A stretch of 64,000 bases of DNA from Plantactinospora soyae (lineage in GTDB: Bacteria; Actinomycetota; Actinomycetes; Mycobacteriales; Micromonosporaceae), in the NCBI RefSeq assembly GCF_014874095.1, contig NZ_JADBEB010000001.1:2666001-2730000 (forward strand), written 5' to 3'. Made by a program: the position numbers and the translations under genes. The first letter of the stretch is position 1; every line of letters starts with the position of its first letter. Shown one piece after another: positions 52,006 to 61,875 of this stretch. Below the pieces are notes generated by a model that was not told where the DNA came from, did not search any database, and worked only from the letters and a program-made list of their open reading frames with translations.

Positions 52006-52683
52006 TCAGCCGCGCAGGTAGGCGAGCACCGCCAGCACCCGTCGGTGCTGTTCCTCGTCCGGCGGCAGTTGGAGCTTGGTGAAGATGTTCCGGACGTGCT
52101 TCTCCACGGCGCCGTCGCTGACCACCAGGGCCCGGGCGATGGCGGTGTTGGACCGGCCCTCGGCCATCAGCGAGAGCACCTCCCGCTCGCGCGGGGTCAG
52201 CTCGCGCAGCGGGTCGTCGCGGCGCCGCCGGACCAGCAGCTGGCCGACCACCTCGGGATCGAGCACCGTGCCCCCGGTGGCGACCCGGCGCAGCGCGTCG
52301 AGGAACTCGTCGATCGCCGCCACCCGGTCCTTGAGCAGGTAGCCGATGCCGCCGCCACCGGCGCCGCCGGGCTTGACCGTGGCGAGCAGGTCGTCGGCGT
52401 ACGACACCTCGACGTACTGCGAGAGGACCAGGATCGGGGTCCGGGGCACCAGCCGCCGGGCCTCCACCGCAGCCCGCAGTCCCTCGTCGGTGTGCGACGG
52501 CGGCATCCGTACGTCCACGATCGAAACGTCCGGGCGATGGGCGACGATGGCCTCGACCAGTGTCGTACCGTCACCGACGGCTGCCACCACCTCGTGGCCG
52601 TGCTCGGTCAACAGGCGGACCAGGCCCTCCCGGAGGAGGACCGCGTCGTCGGCGATCACTACACGCATGCTGCTGTCTACCAT
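52006..52683 (-). CDS. NarL/LuxR-type response regulator
   Basis: 225 residues from ATG 52683. Receiver domain: IADDAVLLREGL, phospho-acceptor Asp in DVSIVDVRMPP, LSQYVEV and the Lys in YLLKDRV. Output domain: LTPREREVLSLMAEGRSNTA and VEKHVRNIFTKLQL, a LuxR HTH. It forms a two-component system with the kinase gene upstream. An alternative ATG at 52848, overlapping the kinase stop, would add 55 residues whose codons have the usual GC bias. Confidence 0.92.
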   Translation of the reverse strand: MVDSSMRVVIADDAVLLREGLVRLLTEHGHEVVAAVGDGTTLVEAIVAHRPDVSIVDVRMPPSHTDEGLRAAVEARRLVPRTPILVLSQYVEVSYADDLLATVKPGGAGGGGIGYLLKDRVAAIDEFLDALRRVATGGTVLDPEVVGQLLVRRRRDDPLRELTPREREVLSLMAEGRSNTAIARALVVSDGAVEKHVRNIFTKLQLPPDEEQHRRVLAVLAYLRG

Positions 52684-52841
52684 CCCGCGAGCTTCCACGG
52701 GGCGGGGGTACGGCGTCGGGGTCACCTCAGCGGGGCCGCCGACGGGCGGGACGGTCTCGGGAACCGGCTGGCTCGGGCCGGTCAACTCGACCCAGCTCGC
52801 CAGCTCGGCCCGGTAGGTCAGCTCCGCGCGGTAGGTCGGCC

Positions 52842-54149
52842 TCAGCATGGCAGGTCGGCCCTGATCTCGGTCGGCCCACCGGTCGGGCTGAGCACACTGA
52901 GGGTGCCGTCGTTGGCGCGTACCCGGTCGGCGAGACCGGCCAGGCCGTGCCCCTTGGACAGGTGGGCACCGCCCTCGCCGTCGTCGATCACCACGATCCG
53001 CAGCGTCCGGTCGGCGCGGGTGACCGTCAGCCAGCACTCGGTGGCCCGGCTGTGCTTGGCGACGTTGGTGAGCGCCTCGGCCACCACGAAGTAGGCGGTG
53101 CTCTCCACCGCCGGGTCGGGCCGGCCGTCCCGGGTTCCGAGCTGCGGGTCGACGGTGAGGTCGATCGGGATCAGCCCACGGCCGGCGAGGGCAGCGAGGG
53201 CGCTGGGCAGCCCTCGGTCGACCAGGATCGGCGGCGCGATGCCCCGGGAGAGCGCGCGCAGTTCGGCGAGGGTGTCCCGGGTCTGGGTGAGGGCCTCGTC
53301 GAGGGTCTGCCGGGCCGCCTCGGGGTCGGTGGTGAGCTGCTGTTGGGCCCGGCTGAGGTCCATGGCGAGCCGGACCAGCCGCTGCTGCGGCCCGTCGTGG
53401 ATGTCCCGCTCCAGCCGGCGCAGCGCGGTGGCCTCGGCCGAGACCGCGGCCCGCTTCTGCTCCTCCAGCACGGTGATCCGGTTGCGCATCTCCGCGACCC
53501 CGGTGAGCAGTGCCCGGCCGAACGAGGCCTGCATCATGGCGCAGCCCCGTACCACCACCGGCAGGGTGATCAGGAAGAACACCCCGAGCGCGGTGTTCAG
53601 CCCGATCCGGGCGACCGGGGTGTCGCCGAGCCCGAGCAGTTCGTGCAGTCCCTCGTCGTTCGGGCCGGTCGGCAGGGTCCAGTCGTACGCCCAGTAGAGG
53701 GAGCCGCCGATGGCGCCGGCCCACCAGGTGACCGTGATCGCGAAGGTGCCGATCGCGATGATCAGCTTGAGGACGCCGTGCGCCAGATCGAGCCAGGACT
53801 GGCCGTCGGTGATCGGTACGAAGATCCGCCGCCACGCGCTGGCACCCGGTTCGATGGTGCGGTAGTTCGGGCGTACCCGGGGCTGGTGGAGCACCGCCGG
53901 CATCCGCAGCCGTTCGATGTCGGCGAAGCTGCGGGCCGCGTAGAGGGTGCCGGCGAGGATCGGCAGCCCGGTGACCGTGACCATCATGCCGGTGCTGAGC
54001 GCGAATCCGACGATCAGGACGATGAAGCTGGCCAGGGCGAGGGGGAGGCCGAGGAGTACGTAGCCGGAGTCGATGGCGAGCTGGCGCAGGACGCTGCGGC
54101 TGGTGCCCGGCTCGGCGCCGGCGCCCACGGCGGTGGCGGTGGTGGTCAT
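52842..54149 (-). CDS. NarX-type sensor histidine kinase
   Basis: About 435 residues from ATG 54149 (54167 is possible). Four membrane helices occupy residues about 25-70 and 130-200 (LLGLPLALASFIVLIVGFAL, ALGVFFLITLPVVVRG). The sensor region between them matches the actinobacterial Sensor domain. The dimerisation/phosphoacceptor helix is LERDIHDGPQQRLVRLAMDL (His in DIHDG, HisKA_3). The ATP-binding domain has VVAEALTNVAKHS, VVIDDGEGG and GHGLAGLADRV. The signal is unknown. Confidence 0.92.
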   Translation of the reverse strand: MTTTATAVGAGAEPGTSRSVLRQLAIDSGYVLLGLPLALASFIVLIVGFALSTGMMVTVTGLPILAGTLYAARSFADIERLRMPAVLHQPRVRPNYRTIEPGASAWRRIFVPITDGQSWLDLAHGVLKLIIAIGTFAITVTWWAGAIGGSLYWAYDWTLPTGPNDEGLHELLGLGDTPVARIGLNTALGVFFLITLPVVVRGCAMMQASFGRALLTGVAEMRNRITVLEEQKRAAVSAEATALRRLERDIHDGPQQRLVRLAMDLSRAQQQLTTDPEAARQTLDEALTQTRDTLAELRALSRGIAPPILVDRGLPSALAALAGRGLIPIDLTVDPQLGTRDGRPDPAVESTAYFVVAEALTNVAKHSRATECWLTVTRADRTLRIVVIDDGEGGAHLSKGHGLAGLADRVRANDGTLSVLSPTGGPTEIRADLPC

Positions 54150-54538
54150 GTTCTCGACGCTAGGCATCTGCGTGGTCGGTCCCCATCCCATCGGCTGGCC
54201 TCTTTCCGGTAGGGCTGTCCCCACCAGGAGAGGCGTCCCGGCCCTCGTCGTCGGCGGCCCGCCGGCGGCGGATCCTGGCCGGCCGCCGGGGCGGCACGGC
54301 GGCCGGAATCCGGGCCTGGAAATTCGGTGGCCGGTTCCGATTGTGGCGGAAGAAAGATGACAGGCCCAAACGAAATCAGTACGGCGCCGAGATTGCTGAC
54401 CCTGGTGGGAAGGTCCGGCCGATCGGCGGCGAGCCAGTGGCGAGTTGGCTAGATAAGTCGGACTTGCGCAATAATCGCCGGGGCGACTCCGGATGGGTCG
54501 CCGACTGATCTTGTAAGGGGAGGTACAGGTGAGGCGTT

Positions 54539-54562
54539 ATCGCGATCTATCAAGATCGCGAT
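54539..54562. promoter_or_regulatory. Perfect inverted repeat abutting the Rex operator
   Basis: ATCGCGATCT (54539-54548) and AGATCGCGAT (54553-54562) flank ATCA and end immediately before the Rex operator. It could bind a second regulator in the rex promoter or be an upstream activating element. Confidence 0.6.
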
Positions 54563-54591
54563 TTGTGCGTGTCTTCACAAGCGCCTACTCT
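54563..54591 (+). promoter_or_regulatory. rex promoter with overlapping Rex operator
   Basis: TTGTGCGTGTCTTCACAA (54563-54580) fits the Rex operator TTGTGAAnnnnTTCACAA with two changes in the left half. It overlaps a promoter candidate TTGTGC (54563-54568), 17-base spacer, TACTCT (54586-54591). NADH-free Rex bound here would block polymerase, as in the autoregulated rex-hemACD operon of Streptomyces. Confidence 0.75.
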
Positions 54592-54699
54592 GTTACTCCG
54601 ACGAGCCCTGCTAGCACAGCCGGTCACAGCGGTCGCGAGCGGGTGTCCCGAAACGACCCGCCGATCCGGTTGGTCGAGGATCGCATTGCACGGAGTCGC

Positions 54700-55575
54700 A
54701 TGAGTCAGCACCGCCCCGTAGGCACGCCCGGCCGAGCCGGTGCTGTGCCGGCGCTTCCGGATCTTCCCGAGGCGACGGTCGCCAGGCTCCCGGAATACCT
54801 TCGTGCCCTGCACAATCTCGCCGAAACCGGGAACGACACGGTTTCCAGCGAGGAGTTGGCCGCGGCGGCCGGAGTCAACTCGGCCAAGCTACGCAAGGAC
54901 CTCTCCCAACTGGGCTCGTACGGCACCCGGGGCGTCGGCTACGACGTCGCGCTGCTGATCGACCAGATCGAGTTCGTGCTCGGGCTGACCCAACGCCGGG
55001 CCGTCGCCCTGGTCGGAGTGGGTAATCTCGGTCACGCCCTGGCCGGTTACGCGGGCTTCGTCAGTCGGGGATTCCGGATCGCCGCGCTCTTCGACGCCGA
55101 CCCCGCCCGGGTGGGCGAGGAGATCAACGGCCTGGTCGTCCAGCACATCGACGTGTTGCCCCGGGTGGCCGCGCAGGAGTGCATCGCGATCGGGGTGATC
55201 GCCACTCCGGCGGCCGCCGCGCAGAGCGTCGCGGACCAACTCGTCGCCGCCGGGGTGACCAGCATCCTCAACTTCGCACCGTGCGTACTCGCGGTGCCCG
55301 ACGGGGTCGACGTGCGCAAGGTCGACCTCGCCATCGAGTTGCAGATCCTCTCCTTCCACGAGCATCGCAAAGCGGCGCTGACCGGCCTGCCGGCCGCCTC
55401 CGGACCGGGGCTGCCCCCCGCCGGTGGCGGACTGGCCACGCCGAACGGTGCGCTCGGCGGCTCGGCGGGAGCGGGTCTGACGGCCCTGCCCGGCGGACTC
55501 GCGGCAACCGGCACCACCGAGCCCGCGCCCACCGGATCGCTCCGGTCGACAAATGCGGAGGCGGTCGGATCATGA
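54700..55575 (+). CDS. rex: Redox-sensing transcriptional repressor Rex
   Basis: 291 residues from ATG 54700 with GGAG upstream. The winged helix is LPEATVARLPEYLRAL to VNSAKLRKDLSQLGSYGTRG; the NADH-binding Rossmann motif is VALVGVGNLGHALAGY. The domain-swapped C-terminal helix (ILSFHEHRKAAL) is followed by a 60-residue Gly/Ala/Pro tail not typical of Rex (210-260 residues). Rex senses NADH/NAD+ and represses respiratory and heme genes when NADH is low. First gene of the hem operon; its stop overlaps hemA. A strong-looking GTG start at 54529 is rejected on codon bias. Confidence 0.95.
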   Translation: MSQHRPVGTPGRAGAVPALPDLPEATVARLPEYLRALHNLAETGNDTVSSEELAAAAGVNSAKLRKDLSQLGSYGTRGVGYDVALLIDQIEFVLGLTQRRAVALVGVGNLGHALAGYAGFVSRGFRIAALFDADPARVGEEINGLVVQHIDVLPRVAAQECIAIGVIATPAAAAQSVADQLVAAGVTSILNFAPCVLAVPDGVDVRKVDLAIELQILSFHEHRKAALTGLPAASGPGLPPAGGGLATPNGALGGSAGAGLTALPGGLAATGTTEPAPTGSLRSTNAEAVGS

Positions 55576-57038
55576 ACCTGCTCGTCGTCGGTGCGTCGCA
55601 TCGCACCACCCCGGTCGCCACGCTGGAACGGCTGGTCGTCGGCACCACCGAACTGCCCGGCATCCTCGAACGCCTGCTCGCCCAGCCGTACATCGGCGAG
55701 GCCGTCGTCGTCTCGACCTGCAACCGGGTCGAGGTGTACGCCGCGGTCACCGGTTTCCACGGCGGGCTGGGGGACATCTGCGCGGTGCTCGCCAGCCACG
55801 CCGGCTCCGCTCCGGGCGAGTTGGCGAACAACCTCTACGTGCACTACGACGGCGCGGCGGTCGAGCACGCCTTCCGGGTCGCCGCCGGGCTCGACTCGAT
55901 GGTGGTCGGCGAGGCGCAGATTCTCGGCCAGATCCGGGACGCCTACCACGTCGCGAGCGAGGCGGACGCGCCCGGCCGGCTGCTGCACGAGCTGATGCAG
56001 CAGGCCCTCCGGGTCGGAAAGCGGGCGCACTCCGAGACCGACATCGACCGGGCCGGCCAGAGCGTCGTCACGGCCGCGCTCGACCTGGCCGGCACACACT
56101 TCCCCGGTGGTATCGAGGGGCGTCGGGCGCTGGTGGTCGGCGCCGGCTCGATGGGTGCGCTGGCCGTGGCCACGCTGTCCCGGCGGGGTGCCGGGCCGGT
56201 AGGGATCAGCAACCGGGGTGCCGACCGTGCCCTCCGGCTGGCCGAGGCGTACGGCGCGACGGCGGTGCCGATCGCCGACCTTCCGAGCGCCCTTTCCACA
56301 GTGGACATAGTAGTCGCCGCGACCGCGTCGATCGAGCCGGTCCTCACCCGGGAGACGGTCAGCCGGGCGCTGCGGCAACGCGCCGCCGATCGGCCCGATC
56401 CGCTCGTCCTGCTCGACCTCGCGGTCCCCCGGGACATCGAGCCGAGCATCGCCGAGCTGCCCGGCGCAGTGGTGATCGACATCGACGGACTCGCCGCGGC
56501 CCAGCCGATCGGCCCGGCCGCCGCCGACACCGCCGCCGTCACCCGGATCGTCGGTACCGAGGTGGAGACGTTCCTGACCTGGCTGCGCGGCGCGGACGTC
56601 GCGCCGACGGTGGCCGCGTTGCGGGCCCGCGCCGACGAGGTGGTCACCGCCGAGCTGCGCCGGCTCGCCCAGCGCCGGCCGGACCTGACCGACGACCAGC
56701 GGGCCGAGGTGAGCCGCACCGTGCACCGGGTGGTCCAGCGCCTGCTGCACTCGCCGACCGTGCGGGTACGCCAGCTCGCCGCCGAGCCGGGCGGCGACCA
56801 GTACGCCGCGCTGCTCCGCGAGCTCTTCGATCTTGAGGTGCCGGTCACCTCGCAGGCCGACACCGTGCCGGATCTGGCCGCCGCCGAACTGGCCGCCGTG
56901 CCCGGCGCGAACCGGATGTCCGGTCTCGCCGGACTGCCCGGTCTCGCCGAGCTGCCGAGCCTGGGTGGCCAGGGAGACATCGGCGGCCCCGCGCAGCGGG
57001 CCCCGGTACCCCGACAGCAATCGGGAGGAGAACGATGA
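55572..57038 (+). CDS. hemA: Glutamyl-tRNA reductase
   Basis: 488 residues. LLVVGASHRTTPVATLERL is the N-terminal signature; the catalytic Cys is in VVSTCNRVEVYA; AGLDSMVVGEAQILGQIRDAY binds the substrate; VVGAGSMGALAVATL is the NADPH motif. It reduces glutamyl-tRNA to glutamate-1-semialdehyde, the first step of tetrapyrrole synthesis by the C5 route. The last 60 residues are a Leu/Pro/Ala-rich extension. The ATG overlaps the rex stop; its stop overlaps a 12-codon open frame that leads into hemC. Confidence 0.97.
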   Translation: MNLLVVGASHRTTPVATLERLVVGTTELPGILERLLAQPYIGEAVVVSTCNRVEVYAAVTGFHGGLGDICAVLASHAGSAPGELANNLYVHYDGAAVEHAFRVAAGLDSMVVGEAQILGQIRDAYHVASEADAPGRLLHELMQQALRVGKRAHSETDIDRAGQSVVTAALDLAGTHFPGGIEGRRALVVGAGSMGALAVATLSRRGAGPVGISNRGADRALRLAEAYGATAVPIADLPSALSTVDIVVAATASIEPVLTRETVSRALRQRAADRPDPLVLLDLAVPRDIEPSIAELPGAVVIDIDGLAAAQPIGPAAADTAAVTRIVGTEVETFLTWLRGADVAPTVAALRARADEVVTAELRRLAQRRPDLTDDQRAEVSRTVHRVVQRLLHSPTVRVRQLAAEPGGDQYAALLRELFDLEVPVTSQADTVPDLAAAELAAVPGANRMSGLAGLPGLAELPSLGGQGDIGGPAQRAPVPRQQSGGER

Positions 57039-57073
57039 GCGAGCGATTTGGGTGGAGCGGGGTGGACTCGTGA
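57035..57073 (+). CDS. 12-residue coupling ORF between hemA and hemC
   Basis: ATG 57035 overlaps the hemA stop, follows a strong GGGAGGAG, encodes MSERFGWSGVDS and stops by overlapping the hemC GTG. It would carry ribosomes from hemA to hemC. Whether the peptide is made or matters is unknown. Confidence 0.45.
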   Translation: MSERFGWSGVDS

Positions 57074-58035
57074 CCGCACTACGTCTGGGCACCCGGGGGA
57101 GTGCCCTGGCGCTCGCCCAGTCCCAGGGAATAGCCGACGCGCTCCGGGCGACGACCGGCCGCGAGGTCGAGTTGGTGGAGGTGGTGACGGCCGGCGACCG
57201 GTCGAGCGCCCCGGTACACCGGCTGGGCGTCGGAGTGTTCGTCTCGGCGTTGCGGGACGCGATGGCCGCCAAGGAGATCGACTTCGCGGTCCACTCGTAC
57301 AAGGACCTGCCCACGGCCATCCAGGCCGGGCTGCACATCGCCGCCGTACCGCCCCGGGAGGATCCGCGGGACGCGCTGGTCGCCCGGGACGGCCGTACCC
57401 TGGCCGAGCTGCCATCCGAGGCGACCGTCGGCACCGGTGCGCTGCGCCGGATCGCCCAGTTGCACGCGCTCGGGCTCCAGCTCACGGTCGTCCCGATCCG
57501 GGGCAACGTCGACACCCGGGTCAAGCGGGTGCTCGGGCCGGAGGCGGACCTCGACGCGGTGGTGCTGGCCCGGGCCGGGCTGGCCCGACTGGGCCGGGCC
57601 GCCGAGATCACCGAGACGATCGACCCGATGCTGATGCTGCCCGCGCCGGCTCAGGGCGCGCTCGCGGTGGAGTGCCGGGCCGACGACCATGACCTGATCG
57701 AGCTGCTCTCCGTACTCGATCATGCTCCGACCCGGGCCGCGATCACCGCGGAACGGGCGTTCCTCGCCACCCTGGAGGCCGGGTGCAGTGCGCCGGTCGC
57801 GGGGTACGCCGAACTCGCCGAGGGCGACGACGGCGATGAGATCTATCTGCGCGGGGCGGTGATCAGCCCGGACGGTTCTCGTGACATCCGGCTGTCCCGC
57901 ACCGGTACGCCCGCCGAGGCGACGGAGATCGGTAAGGCACTCGCCGCCGAACTCCTTGAGCTCGGCGCCGACTCGATCCTCGGCACGCCTACGGAATCCG
58001 GCGCGAGGACCCAGCATCTTGGAGCTACAGAATGA
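57070..58035 (+). CDS. hemC: Hydroxymethylbilane synthase (porphobilinogen deaminase)
   Basis: 321 residues from GTG 57070; GTG 57052 is a weaker option. LRLGTRGSALALAQSQGIAD, the catalytic Asp region AVHSYKDLPT, VGTGALRRIAQL, IRGNVDTRVKRV and the dipyrromethane-anchoring Cys in LEAGCSAPVAGYAEL are all present. It joins four porphobilinogens into hydroxymethylbilane. It sits between hemA and hemD with overlaps on both sides. Confidence 0.97.
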   Translation: MTALRLGTRGSALALAQSQGIADALRATTGREVELVEVVTAGDRSSAPVHRLGVGVFVSALRDAMAAKEIDFAVHSYKDLPTAIQAGLHIAAVPPREDPRDALVARDGRTLAELPSEATVGTGALRRIAQLHALGLQLTVVPIRGNVDTRVKRVLGPEADLDAVVLARAGLARLGRAAEITETIDPMLMLPAPAQGALAVECRADDHDLIELLSVLDHAPTRAAITAERAFLATLEAGCSAPVAGYAELAEGDDGDEIYLRGAVISPDGSRDIRLSRTGTPAEATEIGKALAAELLELGADSILGTPTESGARTQHLGATE

Positions 58036-59612
58036 TCGGCACCCGTAAGCCCGCAGGCCGGATCGCGTTCGTCGGGGCTGGACCCGGCGATCCGGGTCTG
58101 CTGACCCGTCGGGCGCATGACGCGCTGGTCGACGCGGACCAGGTCGTGTACGACCGCAGCGTCCCCGAGGCGCTGCTGAACGTCGTACGCGCCGAGGCGA
58201 AGGACGATGCGCAGTTCAGCCCGGCCGAGGGGGCGCCGGGTGACGTGGCCAAGGTGCTGCTCTCGGCGGCCCGGTCCGGCCTGAGCGCGGTACACCTGGT
58301 GGCCGGCGACCCGTTCGGACACGAGGCCGTGGTCAAGGAGGTGCAGGCGGTGGCGCGTACCGCCGTGCACTTCGAGGTGGTGCCGGGCGTCGGACAGGCC
58401 GAGGGAGTGGCCACCTACGCCGGGGTTCCGCTGGCCGGGGTACGGACCGCCGCCGACGTGGACGACGTCGCCGCGATGGACTTCGAGGCGCTCGCCGCCG
58501 CCGTCGCCCGTGGCTCGCTGGCGCTGGCGGTCGACGCCGGTGACCTGGCAGCGGTTCGGGACGGGCTGCTGGCGGTCGGCGTCGACGGCTCGACCGCGGT
58601 CGCGGTGACCGGTGACGGCACCGGTGAGACGCAGTACACCACCACCTCGACGGTGGACAGCTTCGTGGCCGCCGCGCTCGGCTTCACCGGCCGGGTGGTG
58701 CTCACCCTCGGCACCGGGGTCACCCACCGGGACAAGCTGAGCTGGTGGGAGAACCGTCCGCTGTACGGCTGGAAGGTGCTCGTGCCGCGGACCAAGGAGC
58801 AGGCCGGGGTGATGAGCGCCCGACTGCGCGAGTACGGCGCGATCCCGTGCGAGGTGCCGACCATCGCGGTCGAGCCGCCGCGTACCCCGGCCCAGATGGA
58901 GCGGGCCGTCAAGGGTCTGGTCGACGGCAGGTACGCCTGGGTGATCTTCACCTCGGTGAACGCGGTCCGCGCGGTCTGGGAGAAGTTCGGCGAGCACGGA
59001 TTGGACGCCCGGCACTTCGGCGGGGTCAAGATCGCCTGTATCGGTGAGGCGACTGCCGACGCCGTACGCGCGTTCGGTATCCAGCCGGAGCTGATCCCGG
59101 CCGGCGAGCAGTCCTCGGAGGGCCTGCTGGCCGAGTTCTCGCCGCACGACGAGATCCTCGACCCGGTCGGCCGGGTACTGCTGCCCCGCGCCGACATCGC
59201 CACCGAGACGCTGGCCGCCGGGCTGACCGAGCGGGGCTGGGAGGTCGACGACGTGACCGCCTACCGGACCGTCCGGGCGGCGCCGCCGCCGGCCGAGATC
59301 CGGGACGCGATCAAGTCGGGCGGCTTCGACGCGGTCCTGTTCACCTCCTCCTCGACCGTGCGGAACCTGGTCGGCATCGCCGGCAAGCCGCACGCCCGTA
59401 CCGTGGTCGCGGTGATCGGCCCGAAGACGGCGGAGACCGCCACCGAGTTCGGCCTGCGGGTGGACGCCCAGCCGGCGCACGCCTCCGTGCCGGACCTGGT
59501 GGAGGCGCTGGCGTCGTACGCCGTGGAACTTCGGGAGAAGTTGGCAGCAATGCCGGCCAAGCAGCGCCGGGGCTCGAAGGTGCAGGGCCCGACGGCGCTG
59601 CGGTTCCGGTAG
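58032..59612 (+). CDS. hemD: Uroporphyrinogen-III synthase fused to SUMT-like methyltransferase
   Basis: 526 residues in two domains. Residues 1-245 are uroporphyrinogen-III C-methyltransferase-like ([36 protein letters not shown]); the substrate motifs are partly degenerate (for example [18 protein letters not shown]), so methylation may be weak. Residues about 250-510 are uroporphyrinogen-III synthase ([61 protein letters not shown]). The fusion is standard in actinobacteria (Rv0511-like). It cyclises hydroxymethylbilane and branches toward siroheme and B12. Confidence 0.95.
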   Translation: MIGTRKPAGRIAFVGAGPGDPGLLTRRAHDALVDADQVVYDRSVPEALLNVVRAEAKDDAQFSPAEGAPGDVAKVLLSAARSGLSAVHLVAGDPFGHEAVVKEVQAVARTAVHFEVVPGVGQAEGVATYAGVPLAGVRTAADVDDVAAMDFEALAAAVARGSLALAVDAGDLAAVRDGLLAVGVDGSTAVAVTGDGTGETQYTTTSTVDSFVAAALGFTGRVVLTLGTGVTHRDKLSWWENRPLYGWKVLVPRTKEQAGVMSARLREYGAIPCEVPTIAVEPPRTPAQMERAVKGLVDGRYAWVIFTSVNAVRAVWEKFGEHGLDARHFGGVKIACIGEATADAVRAFGIQPELIPAGEQSSEGLLAEFSPHDEILDPVGRVLLPRADIATETLAAGLTERGWEVDDVTAYRTVRAAPPPAEIRDAIKSGGFDAVLFTSSSTVRNLVGIAGKPHARTVVAVIGPKTAETATEFGLRVDAQPAHASVPDLVEALASYAVELREKLAAMPAKQRRGSKVQGPTALRFR

Positions 59613-59703
59613 TCGGGCGCCGCCGCCGGCCGTCGTGCGGCATCCTTGGACGTGTGGCAATCGGTTGACGGGCGGCATCCGCAGCCCCTCAGAAGGAGTG
59701 GTC

Positions 59704-60687
<984 letters not shown>

Positions 60688-60780
60688 ACGCTCAGGTCGC
60701 TGTTCGCCAGGTAGAACGCCTCGAACGGCTCGGCACCGACGTCCCCGCCTGAGTCGGCGAGGGGTTCGGCGGCGGTGGGC

Positions 60781-61803
60781 TCAGCCGGAGGCGTCGAGCC
60801 GGTGCACCAGCTCGGCCACGTCCACGCCGTACTCGTACCACTCCCGGTCGTCCTGGAACCCGAGGTCGGCGTTGACCGCCCGCATCGGCTCGTTGGCCAG
60901 GGCGTTCCAGGTCTGCACCTCGGAGAGCTTCGGCTCGGCCGAGCGCAGTTCGAAGAGCATCCGGGCCTTCATCGCCCGGTCGATGCCGTAGCCCCGGTGC
61001 TCCTGGCCGACGATGGTGTCGTACTGGTCGGCGCGGGTCGGGTGCTGGGCCGGCACGACGACCTCGGTCAGGCCGGCGACGACACCGGTCTTCTCCTCGA
61101 TCGCCATCACGATGTACGGCTTCATCCCCCGCCGGTGCAGGCACCCGAGGCTGTCCCGCAACCGCTGCGGATCGTACGAACTCGGGCGCAGGTCCAGGTC
61201 GCCGTCGTCGACGTCCCGTACCTCGGCCTTGGCCATCGCGTACGCCTCGATCAGGTCGTCCGGCGGCCCACCCGGGCAGAACTCCAGCCGGTAGCCCGTG
61301 CCGATGCCCTGGGCCATGTCGCCGAGGGCATCCCAGTCCACCGTGGACAGCCGTAGGACGCTGCGCGCCTCGACGTACTCCTGGGCGAAGCCGAGGCTCT
61401 CGTAGAAGGCCACCGCCGGAGTACGGCCGATGACCTCGACGCCCATCAGCCGGAAGCCCTCCTGGTACGTCCGCCGGGCCGCCGTGGCGATCAGCTTGCG
61501 GCCCAGGCCCTGGCGTCGGGCGGCCGGATGCACCATCACCTCCAGCACGCCGATGTCACCCAGCAGCAGTACGTGGATGTGCCCGAGGATGCGGCCCGGC
61601 TGCCCGTCGGCCGAGGGGTCCTCCTGGACGACCCAGGAGATGCGGCGCTCGCCGGGCATCACCTCGCAGAGGTATTCCCGGAGCAGCCCGTTCTCCCACT
61701 GCGGATCCTCCGGAAGGTCGGCCGCGAAAACCGCGTTGATCGCGTCCAGGAACGACTCGATCTCGGCGGCCGGGGCGGTCCGGGGATCCCACTCGCGCAC
61801 CAT
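60781..61803 (-). CDS. Tandem GNAT acetyltransferase
   Basis: About 340 residues from ATG 61803 (GTG 61806 is equally possible). Two GNAT domains: the first has VLEVMVHPAARRQGLGRKLI with motif A and RTPAVAFYESLGF; the second has DTIVGQEHRGYGIDRAMKAR and NEPMRAVNADLGFQDD. MshD of mycothiol synthesis has a similar twin-GNAT plan, but the sequence here fits a broader actinobacterial group, so I do not assign a substrate. An out-of-frame, coding-like segment follows the stop (see findings). Convergent with hemB. Confidence 0.88.
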   Translation of the reverse strand: MVREWDPRTAPAAEIESFLDAINAVFAADLPEDPQWENGLLREYLCEVMPGERRISWVVQEDPSADGQPGRILGHIHVLLLGDIGVLEVMVHPAARRQGLGRKLIATAARRTYQEGFRLMGVEVIGRTPAVAFYESLGFAQEYVEARSVLRLSTVDWDALGDMAQGIGTGYRLEFCPGGPPDDLIEAYAMAKAEVRDVDDGDLDLRPSSYDPQRLRDSLGCLHRRGMKPYIVMAIEEKTGVVAGLTEVVVPAQHPTRADQYDTIVGQEHRGYGIDRAMKARMLFELRSAEPKLSEVQTWNALANEPMRAVNADLGFQDDREWYEYGVDVAELVHRLDASG

Positions 61804-61875
61804 CACCCGTCTAGCTTGCCGTTAACCGCAGCCTGGCGAAAGTGCCCAGTTCTTCAATGTACCGGGGCCATTACG

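Noticed and set aside
58032-59612. Frameshift in the hemD gene because the methyltransferase motifs are degenerate
   Set aside because: The frame is continuous with even codon bias and the two-domain layout is normal in actinobacteria.
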